This document shows positions 26,332 through 35,774 of a stretch of DNA of 64,000 nt, piece after piece. The translations under genes were made by a program, and so were the position numbers. The notes beneath the pieces are model-generated. The model saw only the letters and a list, made by a program, of their open reading frames with translations. It was not told the DNA's origin and did no database searches. How positions within the stretch are numbered: the stretch's first letter is position 1; each line of letters opens with the position of its first letter. The DNA is from G963665595 sp963665595 (GTDB taxonomy: Bacteria; Actinomycetota; Coriobacteriia; Coriobacteriales; CADBOM01). The DNA lies in assembly GCA_963665595.2 (NCBI GenBank), contig CAXXJK010000004.1, forward strand, positions 434,001 to 498,000, in the 5' to 3' direction.

Positions 26332-27226
26332 GAATGTTGAAACTCTTGAACATTTTCTTTATCTTGCGGAGTACAAAAGCATTTCAAAAACAGCCAAAAA
26401 TGCCTTTTTGTCTCGTCAAGCGTTGACTGACGCCATGAACAAGTTAGAGAGAGAACTTGGCGTTGTTTTGCTCAATAGAACTAAGCAGGGAATTTCGCTC
26501 ACTGAAGAAGGCGAATATCTATTCAATTTTCTTTCAAACCTTCGAGGCCCATGGGAAACCATGCGCACAGAAATAAGGAATCTCAACCAAGTTGATAAAC
26601 TAATCAAAATTGGACTTCCGCAATTTTTATTCAGCGATGCAACCCTCGTTTGTATAATGCATCTTTCGGATGACATACCCGGATGTTCAATATTAGTCGA
26701 AGATATTCCCACAGAAACATGCTGGGATAATATATCAAATGGAGTAATTGATATCGCAGTTACTTTGAATAATCCTTTTGACTTGCAGCTGGTTTGTTCG
26801 CCGGCCATTGCGTCAATTCGCTCAGCGTATCTTTGTGTGAGCACGCTCTCGAAATTTGCAAACAAAGAAACTATCTGCATGAAAGATCTTGCTCATAGCA
26901 CCATAATCAGCGTCGAAGCTTCTACTATGCCCGCAAATAGACTGGAACAATATTGCAAAGACGCGAAAGCAAATTTGAGAATTATTCCACGAAGCCACAC
27001 TCTCATTGAGGCCATTATCGCCCGCGGAGAGGGCTGTTTTATTGCGCCTGGCTCGGCTTCGCTTTATTTTGAAGATGAAAATATCACGGCAATTCCTATC
27101 ATTGATTTTCCCCGAGTATTTCATCAACATGTCGTTCATAGTAAATTTGTCGATGACAACACATTAAAAGTCGCAGAAGATCTCAAAAACTTGCTTGAGA
27201 AACCAACTCGACAGATACTTCCTTAA
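26330..27226 (+). CDS. LysR-family transcriptional regulator
   Basis: 298 residues. N-terminal helix-turn-helix with SISKTAKNAFLSRQALTDAM (about 17-36), linker helix, and effector domain containing GCFIAPGSASLYF. The start codon abuts IS-derived sequence and there is no good ribosome site, so the native 5' region has been replaced and the gene may be silent or driven from outside. No adjacent target is evident: downstream are a gap and a convergent LysR gene. Confidence 0.82.
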   Translation: MNVETLEHFLYLAEYKSISKTAKNAFLSRQALTDAMNKLERELGVVLLNRTKQGISLTEEGEYLFNFLSNLRGPWETMRTEIRNLNQVDKLIKIGLPQFLFSDATLVCIMHLSDDIPGCSILVEDIPTETCWDNISNGVIDIAVTLNNPFDLQLVCSPAIASIRSAYLCVSTLSKFANKETICMKDLAHSTIISVEASTMPANRLEQYCKDAKANLRIIPRSHTLIEAIIARGEGCFIAPGSASLYFEDENITAIPIIDFPRVFHQHVVHSKFVDDNTLKVAEDLKNLLEKPTRQILP

Positions 27227-27458
27227 TAGCGCAATAATAGTTTCCGTCTTAAAAATAAATCAAACATTCCGTCGTCAAAGCGTAGCGTATCGATTGTGAT
27301 ATCAGGTACCGTGTTCATGGTGGTTATCGCCTTCCTTTTCAAATCCGTTTTCGTGGTTGTTAACAGATTCTAGACGATGACCACATTTTATGTTCAGTCG
27401 CTATGGCCTTCAAACCAAAACTCTCTTTACATCAACATTCGACACGCGATCAAGGCAC

Positions 27459-27502
27459 TGCGCCCTGATCTGTTCTCCGACCTTGACATAAAGGCTGAGA
27501 TC
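27459..27502 (+). pseudogene. Relic of the ABC lipoprotein gene (fragment 2)
   Basis: GCCCTGATCTGTTCTCCGAC and the following CTTGACATAAAGGC match the 3' part of the gene at 17786 (around 18820-18864) with very few differences. It lies in the gap 27227-27520, where I see no other supported feature. Confidence 0.75.
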
Positions 27503-27520
27503 GATTACCGCAAGATAACC

Positions 27521-28567
27521 TTACTCATCTGAGGCATCCAATAACAAGATATCGTTCAAGTAAACTGCTTCAGGATTATACGTAATTTCAGTCGCGACGA
27601 CTTGCTCTAATGTCTCAAGAAACTTGTCGATGGCTTTCTTCTGATAATCGACTCGGAAAACACAATAAGACGTGAGGCGAACTCTATCATCTTGAAGTGG
27701 AAGGCTTACCATGTCGTGTTGTATATTGAGTAAAGAAGAGTCGGCAACTCCAGGAGAGACGAGAAACACGGAGTTTCTGTCCTGCGTATACATAAAGAAC
27801 TCGTTAAGCGTATCCGCCGAATAGGTTTGAAGTTTCGGGCGAACACCAAGAGTTTTCTGAAACAGATCAAGCACTGCAAAACGCATGGGGTCGAGAGCGC
27901 GTATTGAAGTCATATTGATGGTTACGCCGAGAAGATCGTCCAGCACAAGCGTCTTTTTTGCCACAAGTGGATGGTCTCTATGCATCCACACCTTCAATGG
28001 TTCTTGAATGATGGGGAAAAAGTAGAGCCCCTTTTTCTCGCAGATTCTATTGATTCGTTCTATGTTCTTGCAGTCAACAGTCAAAGCAATATCTATTTTG
28101 CCTTGCTCAAGAAGCTCAATTGATTTTTTCCCATAATCGCCATAATACTTTGTCATAATATAAGGATTTTTACACTTAAATCTCATCACAGATTTAAAAA
28201 GAATCTCGCTCGTCGCATTCATTATGTAAGGCTCTTGGATGATCAGCTCTTCTTGTTCATGAGCTGCGATATCATGGACCTTTTTGATCGCGTCCTTGTA
28301 TTGATGATGAATCTGAATAGCGTCATCAAGAAACACTCTCCCCGCAGCGGTCAGTTCAAGCTGTTTCTTTCTCTGAAAAAGAGAGACGTCGAGTTCCTGC
28401 TCAATCTCAGCTATGTGCTTGCTCAGATTTGGTTGCGAAGTATGCAAGTTAACGGCCGCAGTGGTGTAGTTTAGATAATGCGCCAGCACAATATACTCAT
28501 AGATTGATTCAATCTTCAATCTCCCCAGCTCCCTCTCTAGGCCACCATTGTAGACGCAATGCAACAT
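27521..28567 (-). CDS. LysR-family regulator of the transporter/molybdoenzyme region
   Basis: Up to 348 residues; the conserved part begins around residue 18 (LKIESIYEYIVLAHYLNYTT). Helix-turn-helix TTAAVNLHTSQPNLSKHIAEI follows, then a LysR effector domain. The 5' end is uncertain: the ATG at 28567 has no ribosome site and a TTG at 28519 is preceded by GGGGAG at very short spacing. It is the last gene of the all-minus block that starts at 42.3 kb and lies 183 bp after a dicarboxylate-type transporter, making that transporter and the reductase modules likely targets. Confidence 0.85.
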   Translation of the reverse strand: MLHCVYNGGLERELGRLKIESIYEYIVLAHYLNYTTAAVNLHTSQPNLSKHIAEIEQELDVSLFQRKKQLELTAAGRVFLDDAIQIHHQYKDAIKKVHDIAAHEQEELIIQEPYIMNATSEILFKSVMRFKCKNPYIMTKYYGDYGKKSIELLEQGKIDIALTVDCKNIERINRICEKKGLYFFPIIQEPLKVWMHRDHPLVAKKTLVLDDLLGVTINMTSIRALDPMRFAVLDLFQKTLGVRPKLQTYSADTLNEFFMYTQDRNSVFLVSPGVADSSLLNIQHDMVSLPLQDDRVRLTSYCVFRVDYQKKAIDKFLETLEQVVATEITYNPEAVYLNDILLLDASDE

Positions 28568-28750
28568 CTCTCAAAAGTAGGCTACAACTCCCAGCGCGTT
28601 CAGCTACAACACATCATTTTACCGGAATTGATAGAAAACGAAAGCACCCACACTCCGCAAACTTGGGCTTACAGTTTTCGCACATTGGATTGCATATATA
28701 ACAGTTCATATGACTCCAAACATCTAGAGAAAGATCAAAACAGATCTCAT

Positions 28751-30157
28751 TTAATCGATGCCAACAACAGCCACCAAGGGGGGAATAATGAGCGTAAACA
28801 ACACGAGGAGAACAACTGTAAGCGGTATGCCAAATTTAATCATGTCCATGATTTTAAAATATCCCTTTGAATAAGTAATCATATGCAAAGCATCAATCGC
28901 TGGAACGATATAAGTAATTTGACACCAGATTGAAGCAGCGATGACTACACAAAAAGGATTCAAGCCCACCACATGAGCCAACGCTATAAACGCCGGAGTC
29001 GCAAGAACAATAATGGGCGGCCCCGATGGCAAAAACGTGCGTACGGTCATAATAACAAAGCTTATGGCAAGCAGAACGAACGTAGGATCCCATGTTTCAG
29101 CGCCGGACATAATGTTGCCTATAAGCCAGCTGATAACACCGGAATCCTGCAGACAAAGCGCAACAGCCATCAGACCACCGAGCATGAACAATATGTCCCA
29201 AGGAACATCTTTTTGGTACTGTTCCCACGTTAGAAGGTCAAGACCCGGTGCAAACATAAGCACCATGCCGATGATGGCAACCGCCGTGCTAGAGATAAAA
29301 CCAAATATCCCGCTTAGACACCAAGCAAGAAACATACTCGCCACTAAAACCAGCATCTTCTTTTCCTTAGGCGTTAATGGCTCGAAATTATTGAGGCTCT
29401 CCCTCAACATAGATATCTTTTCAACGCTTAAATTTTTTGGACGAACAGAAATACAAATACCAAACCAACTCATTGCCACGGCGATAACTCCTATGGGAAC
29501 TCCTACCATCATCCATTGGAGGAACGATACAGACATATCTGAATACTGTTCAGCTAAACTCATCAAAGTAATGTTGGTCGGAGATCCAACTGGCGTCATA
29601 ATACCCCCTGCAAGCGCAGCTGAGGATATCCCCATCATGACACAGCGTGCCAGCCTTTTTGAGTTTTCATCTTGAAAATCAGGTTTCGAAAACACCGCCA
29701 TAGCAATACTGGCGAACAAGGCACATGCGGCCAAGTCAGACATAACCGTTGAAATCAATGCGGTGCAAATCATAAAACCGAGAACTATTAGCTTCGAATT
29801 ATTCTTGAAAGTATTAAGGCAGAGGATCATAAGGCGCCGCGGGATAGTACTTGCTTGAATTACCGAAGCCAACGCAAACGCCGACATAAGAAAGAAAAAC
29901 GGTTCAGTGATAAACCCCGCAATGACAGTTTTAAAACTCTCGGCGGCACCGACCCAAGGCATCACTACCATTGCGATAAGACAGGCGACGGATTTAGGCA
30001 TGACATCGCCCAACCAAAGGACAATTATGAATGCAAGCACTGAGATTGTCGCTTTCCCTGCCTCGGTCATCCCGCTAGGACAAGGAGCAAGCTTGCCTAC
30101 GACAAGAACCACTATAGCAAGGACGGCAAATAGCAATCGCTTATTACTACATCTCAT
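28751..30157 (-). CDS. DASS/SLC13-family anion transporter
   Basis: About 468 residues with 11-13 hydrophobic segments. The two repeat signatures of the divalent anion:Na+ symporter family are present: GGIMTPVGSPTNITLMSL in the first half and LPSGPPIIVLATPAFIALA in the second. These proteins import di- or tricarboxylates or sulfate. Here it may take up a carboxylate electron acceptor or exchange product. The start is taken at 30157; a GTG 15 bp upstream is an alternative. A hairpin at 30206-30225 separates it from the MFS gene upstream. Confidence 0.88.
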   Translation of the reverse strand: MRCSNKRLLFAVLAIVVLVVGKLAPCPSGMTEAGKATISVLAFIIVLWLGDVMPKSVACLIAMVVMPWVGAAESFKTVIAGFITEPFFFLMSAFALASVIQASTIPRRLMILCLNTFKNNSKLIVLGFMICTALISTVMSDLAACALFASIAMAVFSKPDFQDENSKRLARCVMMGISSAALAGGIMTPVGSPTNITLMSLAEQYSDMSVSFLQWMMVGVPIGVIAVAMSWFGICISVRPKNLSVEKISMLRESLNNFEPLTPKEKKMLVLVASMFLAWCLSGIFGFISSTAVAIIGMVLMFAPGLDLLTWEQYQKDVPWDILFMLGGLMAVALCLQDSGVISWLIGNIMSGAETWDPTFVLLAISFVIMTVRTFLPSGPPIIVLATPAFIALAHVVGLNPFCVVIAASIWCQITYIVPAIDALHMITYSKGYFKIMDMIKFGIPLTVVLLVLFTLIIPPLVAVVGID

Positions 30158-30205
30158 TTTGATTACCCACACTTAAATAATAAGCAGACAGGACAAACAG
30201 CAACT

Positions 30206-30225
30206 AGACAAAGACCCCTTTGTCT
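30206..30225 (-). terminator. Intercistronic hairpin
   Basis: AGACAAAG-ACCC-CTTTGTCT forms an 8-bp stem between the MFS stop (30293) and the DASS transporter start. No U tract follows on the minus strand, so it may be an attenuator or mRNA-stability element. Confidence 0.35.
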
Positions 30226-30292
30226 TAAAACACATACGCGTATTAATAAACAAAGCAGTTCACGCTCCATTCTTTATTAGGAAAGAAGACCG

Positions 30293-31507
30293 TCATAGAG
30301 GAGATGGTTGATGTCGACTTAAGATCAACTGTTTTTTCTTTATGTACAAAACGATGAAGAGCGCAGAGGCGACCAAAACAAGAGCAATCAAATACATCAT
30401 GGTCACGCCCCAAAACTGCATAATGAATCCAGCCAAGAAGGGTGTAAGTCCCATATTCAGGTCCGGACCAATATAGTATGTATTCGAAGCTCTGCCGATT
30501 TCTTCACTTTTAACATTTCGAACCGACTCAGCCTGAAGCGCAGAATAGGCAGATCCCTGACCGAATCCCACAAGAGCACCAGCGACGACAACAAATGCCA
30601 AAGAATTCATTACGATAAGGAACACGACACCAACAAGATCGATCAGAAGCACGGGAATAATTACCTTTTCAAATCCTTTAGTGTCACAGATGCGCCCGAC
30701 AAAAGGTCTTGATATCAGTGCAGCAATCGCATACAAAGTAAAATACAGAGATATGCCAGCTATACCACGACAATCACCGACTATCAGAATAAGTGAAACA
30801 TTTATTCCATGAGGTACTCCCGAAAGAGCGGCAATAGCAGAATATGGAAGAGCGGGCAGATACATGAAGCTACGTATGCCGAATGGCAAATTAGTCCTTC
30901 CGTTTCCTGGCTTACCAATACCTGTTACCTGCTTTCTTTCGGACTGGCCGTAGAACTTGAATAAAACCGAAAGAAGCAGCCCGAGGGCGAAAAGAAGTCC
31001 AGATATCATAAAGCAGGCATTAAACCCATATTGCGAACTAATAAGCGAGGCAACGGCAGGCGCTATCGAACAAGAGACCATGGTTAGAACACCATCCCAT
31101 CCCACGGCTATCCCCAAATAGTTTTGGGGAACCGCCGCCGATATAAGACACACCACAACTGCTGAGCGAAAAGCAAACGCAACTCCCTGGACAATACGAA
31201 ACACACTGATCCAGGTAACATCGGTAACGACCGCACATCCCAATGCTGCAAAGGTAAAAAGAAACGCTGAAATTATAAGAAGCGTGGCCTTGTTTATGCT
31301 ATCTGCTATCCATCCAGTGAAAGGCCTTACGGCCAAAGCCGAAAGGGCCACCAAACCAGAAACAAATCCACCGATAGCTAGGGACGAACCCAATAGCACG
31401 ACATAACTCGATATGACCGGATTGAGCATATAGGTAGCAAATTGAAATACTGCATCAATGATGAGCAGGTTGACAAACCGTATGTTCCAAAGCTTAGTAG
31501 GAAACAT
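30293..31507 (-). CDS. Major facilitator superfamily transporter
   Basis: 404 residues, 12 predicted helices. The loop between helices 2 and 3 reads RPFTGWIADSINKATLL, the classic MFS DxxGR-like motif in the form RxxxGxxAD. A second half copy is SRPFVGRICDTKGFEKVI. Substrate unknown. MFS genes commonly accompany molybdoenzyme loci in this group and may import the aromatic substrate. It follows the zinc-ribbon gene by 116 bp on the same strand. Confidence 0.88.
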   Translation of the reverse strand: MFPTKLWNIRFVNLLIIDAVFQFATYMLNPVISSYVVLLGSSLAIGGFVSGLVALSALAVRPFTGWIADSINKATLLIISAFLFTFAALGCAVVTDVTWISVFRIVQGVAFAFRSAVVVCLISAAVPQNYLGIAVGWDGVLTMVSCSIAPAVASLISSQYGFNACFMISGLLFALGLLLSVLFKFYGQSERKQVTGIGKPGNGRTNLPFGIRSFMYLPALPYSAIAALSGVPHGINVSLILIVGDCRGIAGISLYFTLYAIAALISRPFVGRICDTKGFEKVIIPVLLIDLVGVVFLIVMNSLAFVVVAGALVGFGQGSAYSALQAESVRNVKSEEIGRASNTYYIGPDLNMGLTPFLAGFIMQFWGVTMMYLIALVLVASALFIVLYIKKKQLILSRHQPSPL

Positions 31508-31623
31508 GATAGTTCAGTCCTCGCAATTTTGTATGAGGCAGAAGCGACACCCACTTGTCTCACCACCGTTGTTGAACGCCATAGCAAAATAGTGAGGTTG
31601 TTTATCTTCTCAATCAGGACACG

Positions 31624-31938
31624 TTATACCGAAGGTGATTTTGGTGCGTGAGGAGCCGAAGGGGCGACCGGCGCCTTCGGCACAGCCGGAGCGGGAGAAG
31701 ACGGACTTTCAGCGACTACAACTGTGGGAGCAGTCTGCGACTCTTCTACGAAAGCAATGCCGCATTCGGGACACTCTGTTGCAGTTGCAATATTCATCTC
31801 CCCACAATGCGGACACTGAATCCGATCTTCAATCAGAGCAGTCCCACATTTTACGCATTTTTCTGCAACGGCCGGATTGATCATGCCGCATGCAGGACAA
31901 GTTTTTGGAGTTGAAATAGCTGCGGGTCTAAAACACAT
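31624..31938 (-). CDS. MCFRPA double zinc-ribbon protein with Pro/Ala tail
   Basis: 104 residues. It opens with MCFRPA, then two zinc-ribbon knuckle pairs: Cys14/17 with Cys28/31 and Cys42/45 with Cys56/59. A low-complexity Pro/Ala/Ser tail follows (SPAPAVPKAPVAPSAP). A paralogue with the same MCFRPA start, one ribbon and a Pro/Gly/Ala tail lies at 38723, near the second molybdoenzyme module. AAGAGGTAA precedes the ATG. Not a family I can name; a role in enzyme maturation or metal handling is only suggested by the repeated association. Confidence 0.8.
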   Translation of the reverse strand: MCFRPAAISTPKTCPACGMINPAVAEKCVKCGTALIEDRIQCPHCGEMNIATATECPECGIAFVEESQTAPTVVVAESPSSPAPAVPKAPVAPSAPHAPKSPSV

Positions 31939-32005
31939 GTCGTTACCTCTTATCTTATCGACGTAGCGCCACTATTCAAAAGCCAGACTCTTGATAACGG
32001 GCTAC

Positions 32006-32042
32006 TTGGTTGAGATTCACGCAATGCGTGAATCTCAACCAA
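32006..32042 (-). promoter_or_regulatory. 17-bp perfect stem-loop inside the reductase operon
   Basis: TTGGTTGAGATTCACGC pairs perfectly with GCGTGAATCTCAACCAA around a 3-base loop. It lies in the 155-bp space between the Fe-S gene and the zinc-ribbon gene. On the transcribed strand the U-rich stretch precedes rather than follows the stem, so it is not a standard terminator; it may protect or process the mRNA and set the ratio of the upstream enzyme to downstream genes. Confidence 0.55.
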
Positions 32043-32093
32043 AAACAATTACCGATACACATGGATGACTAATTGAAATTTCTAATACTATAA

Positions 32094-32435
32094 TTATGGA
32101 ATTAGCAAGGTAGTTCTGCGATCGCGCTCTTCCATCTTCTGAGCCAACTCATCAATTGGGCCAAATTCGATAGCACTTGCCAAACAGTGAAGCTGACAGG
32201 CAGGAATATCGCCCTTAGCAATTCGATCCGCACAAAGATCGCAATAATCAGTAATGACGGGATAGTACGTGTGTTCCCACTTGCCTCTCTCCATTTTTTC
32301 CCAAGGCCCTAGCACGAGCATCTTGATGCCAAATTGACCGATGGGAAGATCGTGCTCATTTTTGCAGGAAACTTCACAGGAGTGACAGCCTGTGCACCAA
32401 TAGTTGTCGATAAGCAAACCATATTTCTGAGCCAT
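32094..32435 (-). CDS. Small two-cluster Fe-S subunit of molybdoenzyme 1
   Basis: 113 residues. The first cluster motif is Cys14-x2-Cys17-x2-Cys20-x3-Cys24 (CTGCHSCEVSC). The second set is Cys65-x2-Cys68-x11-Cys80-x3-Cys84. This is a minimal DmsB/NrfC-like electron-transfer subunit with two [4Fe-4S] sites instead of four. It starts 12 bp after the catalytic gene with a perfect AGGAGG site, so the two are made together. It would pass electrons to the bis-MGD catalytic subunit in the cytoplasm, as there is no signal peptide. Confidence 0.92.
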   Translation of the reverse strand: MAQKYGLLIDNYWCTGCHSCEVSCKNEHDLPIGQFGIKMLVLGPWEKMERGKWEHTYYPVITDYCDLCADRIAKGDIPACQLHCLASAIEFGPIDELAQKMEERDRRTTLLIP

Positions 32436-32447
32436 TATTCCTACCTC

Positions 32448-34949
32448 CTATTCGGCAATAAGGTCTTGCAACTGGGGATCACATTTGATTGAACCAGGGA
32501 AGTTCTGATGACTCGGCAGATCCTGAGGAGCATGCTCGGTGAGAGGTACATAATCCGCCTTGGTAATCTTTCCGATCATGCACTTCATGGGTGCCCCAAA
32601 TCCGTAATGTCCGACAACGTTGTTTGGAATGAGTTCATTTATATTGGAAACCCAGACACCACCAATACTGGGCTCGCTCATATCCTCTTCTGGATACCAC
32701 CATCCATGGTCGGCCATAACAACGTCTTTTTTCAAAATTGGAGTAATCTTCGTCTTCTCGTAACACTTACCCCATGGATTTTCGAGACAGACCCATTCAC
32801 CATCAGAGACCCCAATTTCTTGCGCAAGTTCAGGATTCATGGCAACTACCGGGTATGGTTTTATCTCTCGAAGCATTTTTGACTGACGGTGTTCAGAGTG
32901 AAAGGACGCCCAATTTCTTGCGCCCGTAGTTATCGTAATGGGGTAATCCTTCTTCCAATCGGGATGCTCCTTGGTATACTCAGCCATGAAACGTGAAGCA
33001 GCACAACTATGAAGCTCATCCGCGTCGTCTTTCCATTGTGTGCTAAAAACAGGCTCCTCATAATAAGGAAGCGGATCGCCGCCACAAGCAGCAAACATCA
33101 GGCTGAATAACTCAACCTTGCCCGTAGTCGTGCTGAAGCCGGGCTGGCCATCAGGACGAAGCATTCCCCGTTCGTATTTACGATACTCAGTTTTACGACT
33201 CACTTGGACATGTTCTTTTAGATATTCCCAGTCGTGACCAAAGTTGACCACCTTGGTAAGATCTTCGGAAATATAGCGTTCGATACTCTCAACCTTACTT
33301 TCATCATCAACATAGAAATTGTCATGGAATGCGGGGCGTTGCGCCATATCATGTATAATCTGGAACTCACTCTTGCATTCACCGACTGGCTCGATTGTCT
33401 TAATCATCGCGGCCACGGGACCTGGATGCTCCCCCATGAGTTGAGTGATATATCCGTCATGTTCAAGCCAGGTTGCAAGCGGAAGAAACAAGTCGCAGCA
33501 TGATGCAATAGTGGGATTCATAAAAATATCCTGAGCAACGACAAAGTCCATGCGCTTTAGCGCTTTGTGCCAGCGTCCCGGCGCCGCAGTATTAGTAGGT
33601 GCAACCGGATTAGTATGAAGAATCCAGCAGAATCTAATGGGATAAGGCTCATCAGTTTCAAGCGTAGGTAGGAACTCATCAGGCACTGATTTGCCCAGAA
33701 GGAGTTTGTAGATTGGATACATATCCAAACCGATCGTACTGTCCCGCTGTTCCTGAGTCACAGGGTTAGGCGGCACTGTTTCTCGCTTTTTCGATCCGGA
33801 AACACCATCTACATTGTCAAATTGGTTGCCCCCGAAATCGAGGGTAATATTCCAACCTATGTTAGTACCCCCGGGAATATCGAGGTTTCCGGTAATGGCC
33901 ACGAGCGCATAAAGCAGATGGACACTTTGAACACCGTTGGGATTCTGATCATTTGCCAAACCCATATTGAGACCCCACGGTTTTTCGCACAGACAGTGAG
34001 CAACCGCACGAATCGTCTCCTCGGGAACCTCAGTTATTTTCGCAGCCCATTCTACGGTATACTGCATGACTCGTTCCCTGAATTCGTCGAAACCATAACA
34101 CCACTTTTCGACGAAATCATGGTCGTAAAGGTCTTCCTCGATTATGACACGGAGCAAACCGAACGCGAGCGCTGTGTCGGTGTTTGGACGAAGCTGCATA
34201 TAGTATTCTGCGCGAGTAGATAGCCAATTCACGCGGGGATCCACATTGATAAGCTTGGTCCCACGTTTCAGTAATTCGATAATAGAATGTCCCCATGTAC
34301 CATCGGGGTTGGATCGCAACGAATCACGGCCCCAGTTGAGTAAATACTTGGGCTGGACAAACTCAGGATCGTCATAACGTCCAGGTAAACCATTCGCAAA
34401 GTCGTACTCGATGTAGCCCGCTCCACCGATCATTGAACATACCGTATCGCGAGGAGCCATACAAGAAAATCCACTCTGCGTATAGCACTGATTGGTCGTC
34501 ACGCAGATTCGCGCAGATGTATTTGTCATGTAGCGGCCGGCCTCGCGTCCGGTCCCCGTAAGCACCGTCAAGCTGTTAGGCCCATAGTGCTCTTTGCACT
34601 TTTTGATTTCTTCTTCGATCTTATCGTAGGCCCATTCCCAAGAAACAACTTTCCATGCGTTTGCATCGCCGCGGTCTTTTGGATCACGATACATGGGATG
34701 AACGATACGATCCGGATGATAAATGAGATCGAGTACGCGCAGGCAGCGAACGCAGAGACGACCTTTTGTAATAGGGTGATCAGGGTCGCCCTCGATCTTT
34801 ACGCACTTTCCGTCTTTTACATAAGCGAGCACGCCACAACCCATGCCGTGACAACCCGGAGGTGACCAAGGAGACGTGCGGTGAATTTCCGTACCGTCTT
34901 CGAGCACTCGCACCTGAGGGGCGGCGTCTTCTTTGAAAAATGTAGCCAC
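32448..34949 (-). CDS. Bis-MGD molybdopterin oxidoreductase, catalytic subunit 1
   Basis: About 833 residues of the DMSO-reductase superfamily. The [4Fe-4S] ligands are Cys33, Cys38, Cys66 and Cys69 (CHGMGC ... LCVRC), then the molybdopterin domains: LLNWGRDSLRSNPDGTWG, LINVDPRVNWLSTRAEYYMQ, and the C-terminal dinucleotide-binding region starting YPITITTGARNWASFHSEHR. There is no Tat signal, so it is cytoplasmic. The sequence style and partner size recall acetylene hydratase, pyrogallol transhydroxylase and the catechol dehydroxylases of Eggerthella and Gordonibacter; the exact substrate cannot be read from sequence. The start is GTG at 34949, seven bases after AGAGGAGG. Confidence 0.9.
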   Translation of the reverse strand: MATFFKEDAAPQVRVLEDGTEIHRTSPWSPPGCHGMGCGVLAYVKDGKCVKIEGDPDHPITKGRLCVRCLRVLDLIYHPDRIVHPMYRDPKDRGDANAWKVVSWEWAYDKIEEEIKKCKEHYGPNSLTVLTGTGREAGRYMTNTSARICVTTNQCYTQSGFSCMAPRDTVCSMIGGAGYIEYDFANGLPGRYDDPEFVQPKYLLNWGRDSLRSNPDGTWGHSIIELLKRGTKLINVDPRVNWLSTRAEYYMQLRPNTDTALAFGLLRVIIEEDLYDHDFVEKWCYGFDEFRERVMQYTVEWAAKITEVPEETIRAVAHCLCEKPWGLNMGLANDQNPNGVQSVHLLYALVAITGNLDIPGGTNIGWNITLDFGGNQFDNVDGVSGSKKRETVPPNPVTQEQRDSTIGLDMYPIYKLLLGKSVPDEFLPTLETDEPYPIRFCWILHTNPVAPTNTAAPGRWHKALKRMDFVVAQDIFMNPTIASCCDLFLPLATWLEHDGYITQLMGEHPGPVAAMIKTIEPVGECKSEFQIIHDMAQRPAFHDNFYVDDESKVESIERYISEDLTKVVNFGHDWEYLKEHVQVSRKTEYRKYERGMLRPDGQPGFSTTTGKVELFSLMFAACGGDPLPYYEEPVFSTQWKDDADELHSCAASRFMAEYTKEHPDWKKDYPITITTGARNWASFHSEHRQSKMLREIKPYPVVAMNPELAQEIGVSDGEWVCLENPWGKCYEKTKITPILKKDVVMADHGWWYPEEDMSEPSIGGVWVSNINELIPNNVVGHYGFGAPMKCMIGKITKADYVPLTEHAPQDLPSHQNFPGSIKCDPQLQDLIAE

Positions 34950-35073
34950 TGTTAAACCTCCTCTTTCCATTCCAACCTTCTGTTACGTGCCACAAACCCT
35001 CAGCCTAAAGCTATGAGTTAAATCGCTGATCTCATATGCTAAAGACCGATAATCTTTCTGAGCGATCTCCTCT

Positions 35074-35640
35074 TCATAGTTCTCCTATTGCAGGAATACG
35101 AAGTGCCGGAGATTCGACAGAAGATTGCGACAAAACGCATACTCCTGTTTTTGAAAACGAAGATGACGCCGAGTCAAATCCATTCGATTTTCCAGAAAAG
35201 CTGAACGCGCAGAGCAACAAAACAATTCCGATGATGGATACTGCACAGCCAAGAACATGTCTGATCGCAAAACGTTGCTCGCCCGAAGTAACAAACATGG
35301 TCGGCTGAGCTGGATTCACGTAGATGTAGTAGTTCTTCCCAGCAAGAAACGGTACGTCCAACTGTCCTTTTCTCAAAAGAAGATGGAAAAACACGTTGGT
35401 ACTTTTTCCTTGATATTCTTTGCCTTCGTACTGATAGCGAAACTCAGGAGCGCCCCAGATAAATAGCTGCACTCTTTTGCCTGTTTCTTCGCGATGACCC
35501 AGTTGTTCGGCAATATATTCTGCGGGAATTTCGTCTTGGCAACAATCGCTCTTCTTTGTTGCAATCACATCCATAAAAAGAATTGCACAGCCTATAAATG
35601 TGATTGCAGCACCAACGGAAACAAGTACGATGTGAAACAT
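35074..35640 (-). CDS. DUF3592-like membrane protein
   Basis: About 188 residues with a membrane helix at each end: IVLVSVGAAITFIGCAILFM near the N-terminus and HVLGCAVSIIGIVLLLCAF near residue 140. Between them is an extracytoplasmic beta-rich region (PEFRYQYEGKEYQGKS, FLAGKNYYIYVNPAQP), as in DUF3592 proteins. The start at 35640 follows GAGGAAG by nine bases; the frame is open to 35712. It lies between the GPH transporter and molybdoenzyme 1. Function unknown. Confidence 0.7.
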   Translation of the reverse strand: MFHIVLVSVGAAITFIGCAILFMDVIATKKSDCCQDEIPAEYIAEQLGHREETGKRVQLFIWGAPEFRYQYEGKEYQGKSTNVFFHLLLRKGQLDVPFLAGKNYYIYVNPAQPTMFVTSGEQRFAIRHVLGCAVSIIGIVLLLCAFSFSGKSNGFDSASSSFSKTGVCVLSQSSVESPALRIPAIGEL

Positions 35641-35774
35641 GCGAATCAACTTCCTCAGTCGGCTTTTGCATGAAATACTTGGCAAACCTTGACCGATACT
35701 TGGGAAGAACAATGGAAGCTCTTCCCAAGAAAAGCATCGGAAATCAAATGAGAGATAGTCGGCGTTCTTCTTGT

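Noticed and set aside
27223..27318. 31-codon minus frame MNTVPDITIDTLRFDDG with an AAGGAAGG site
   Set aside because: It overlaps the end of the LysR gene and has no recognisable homology; left unannotated.
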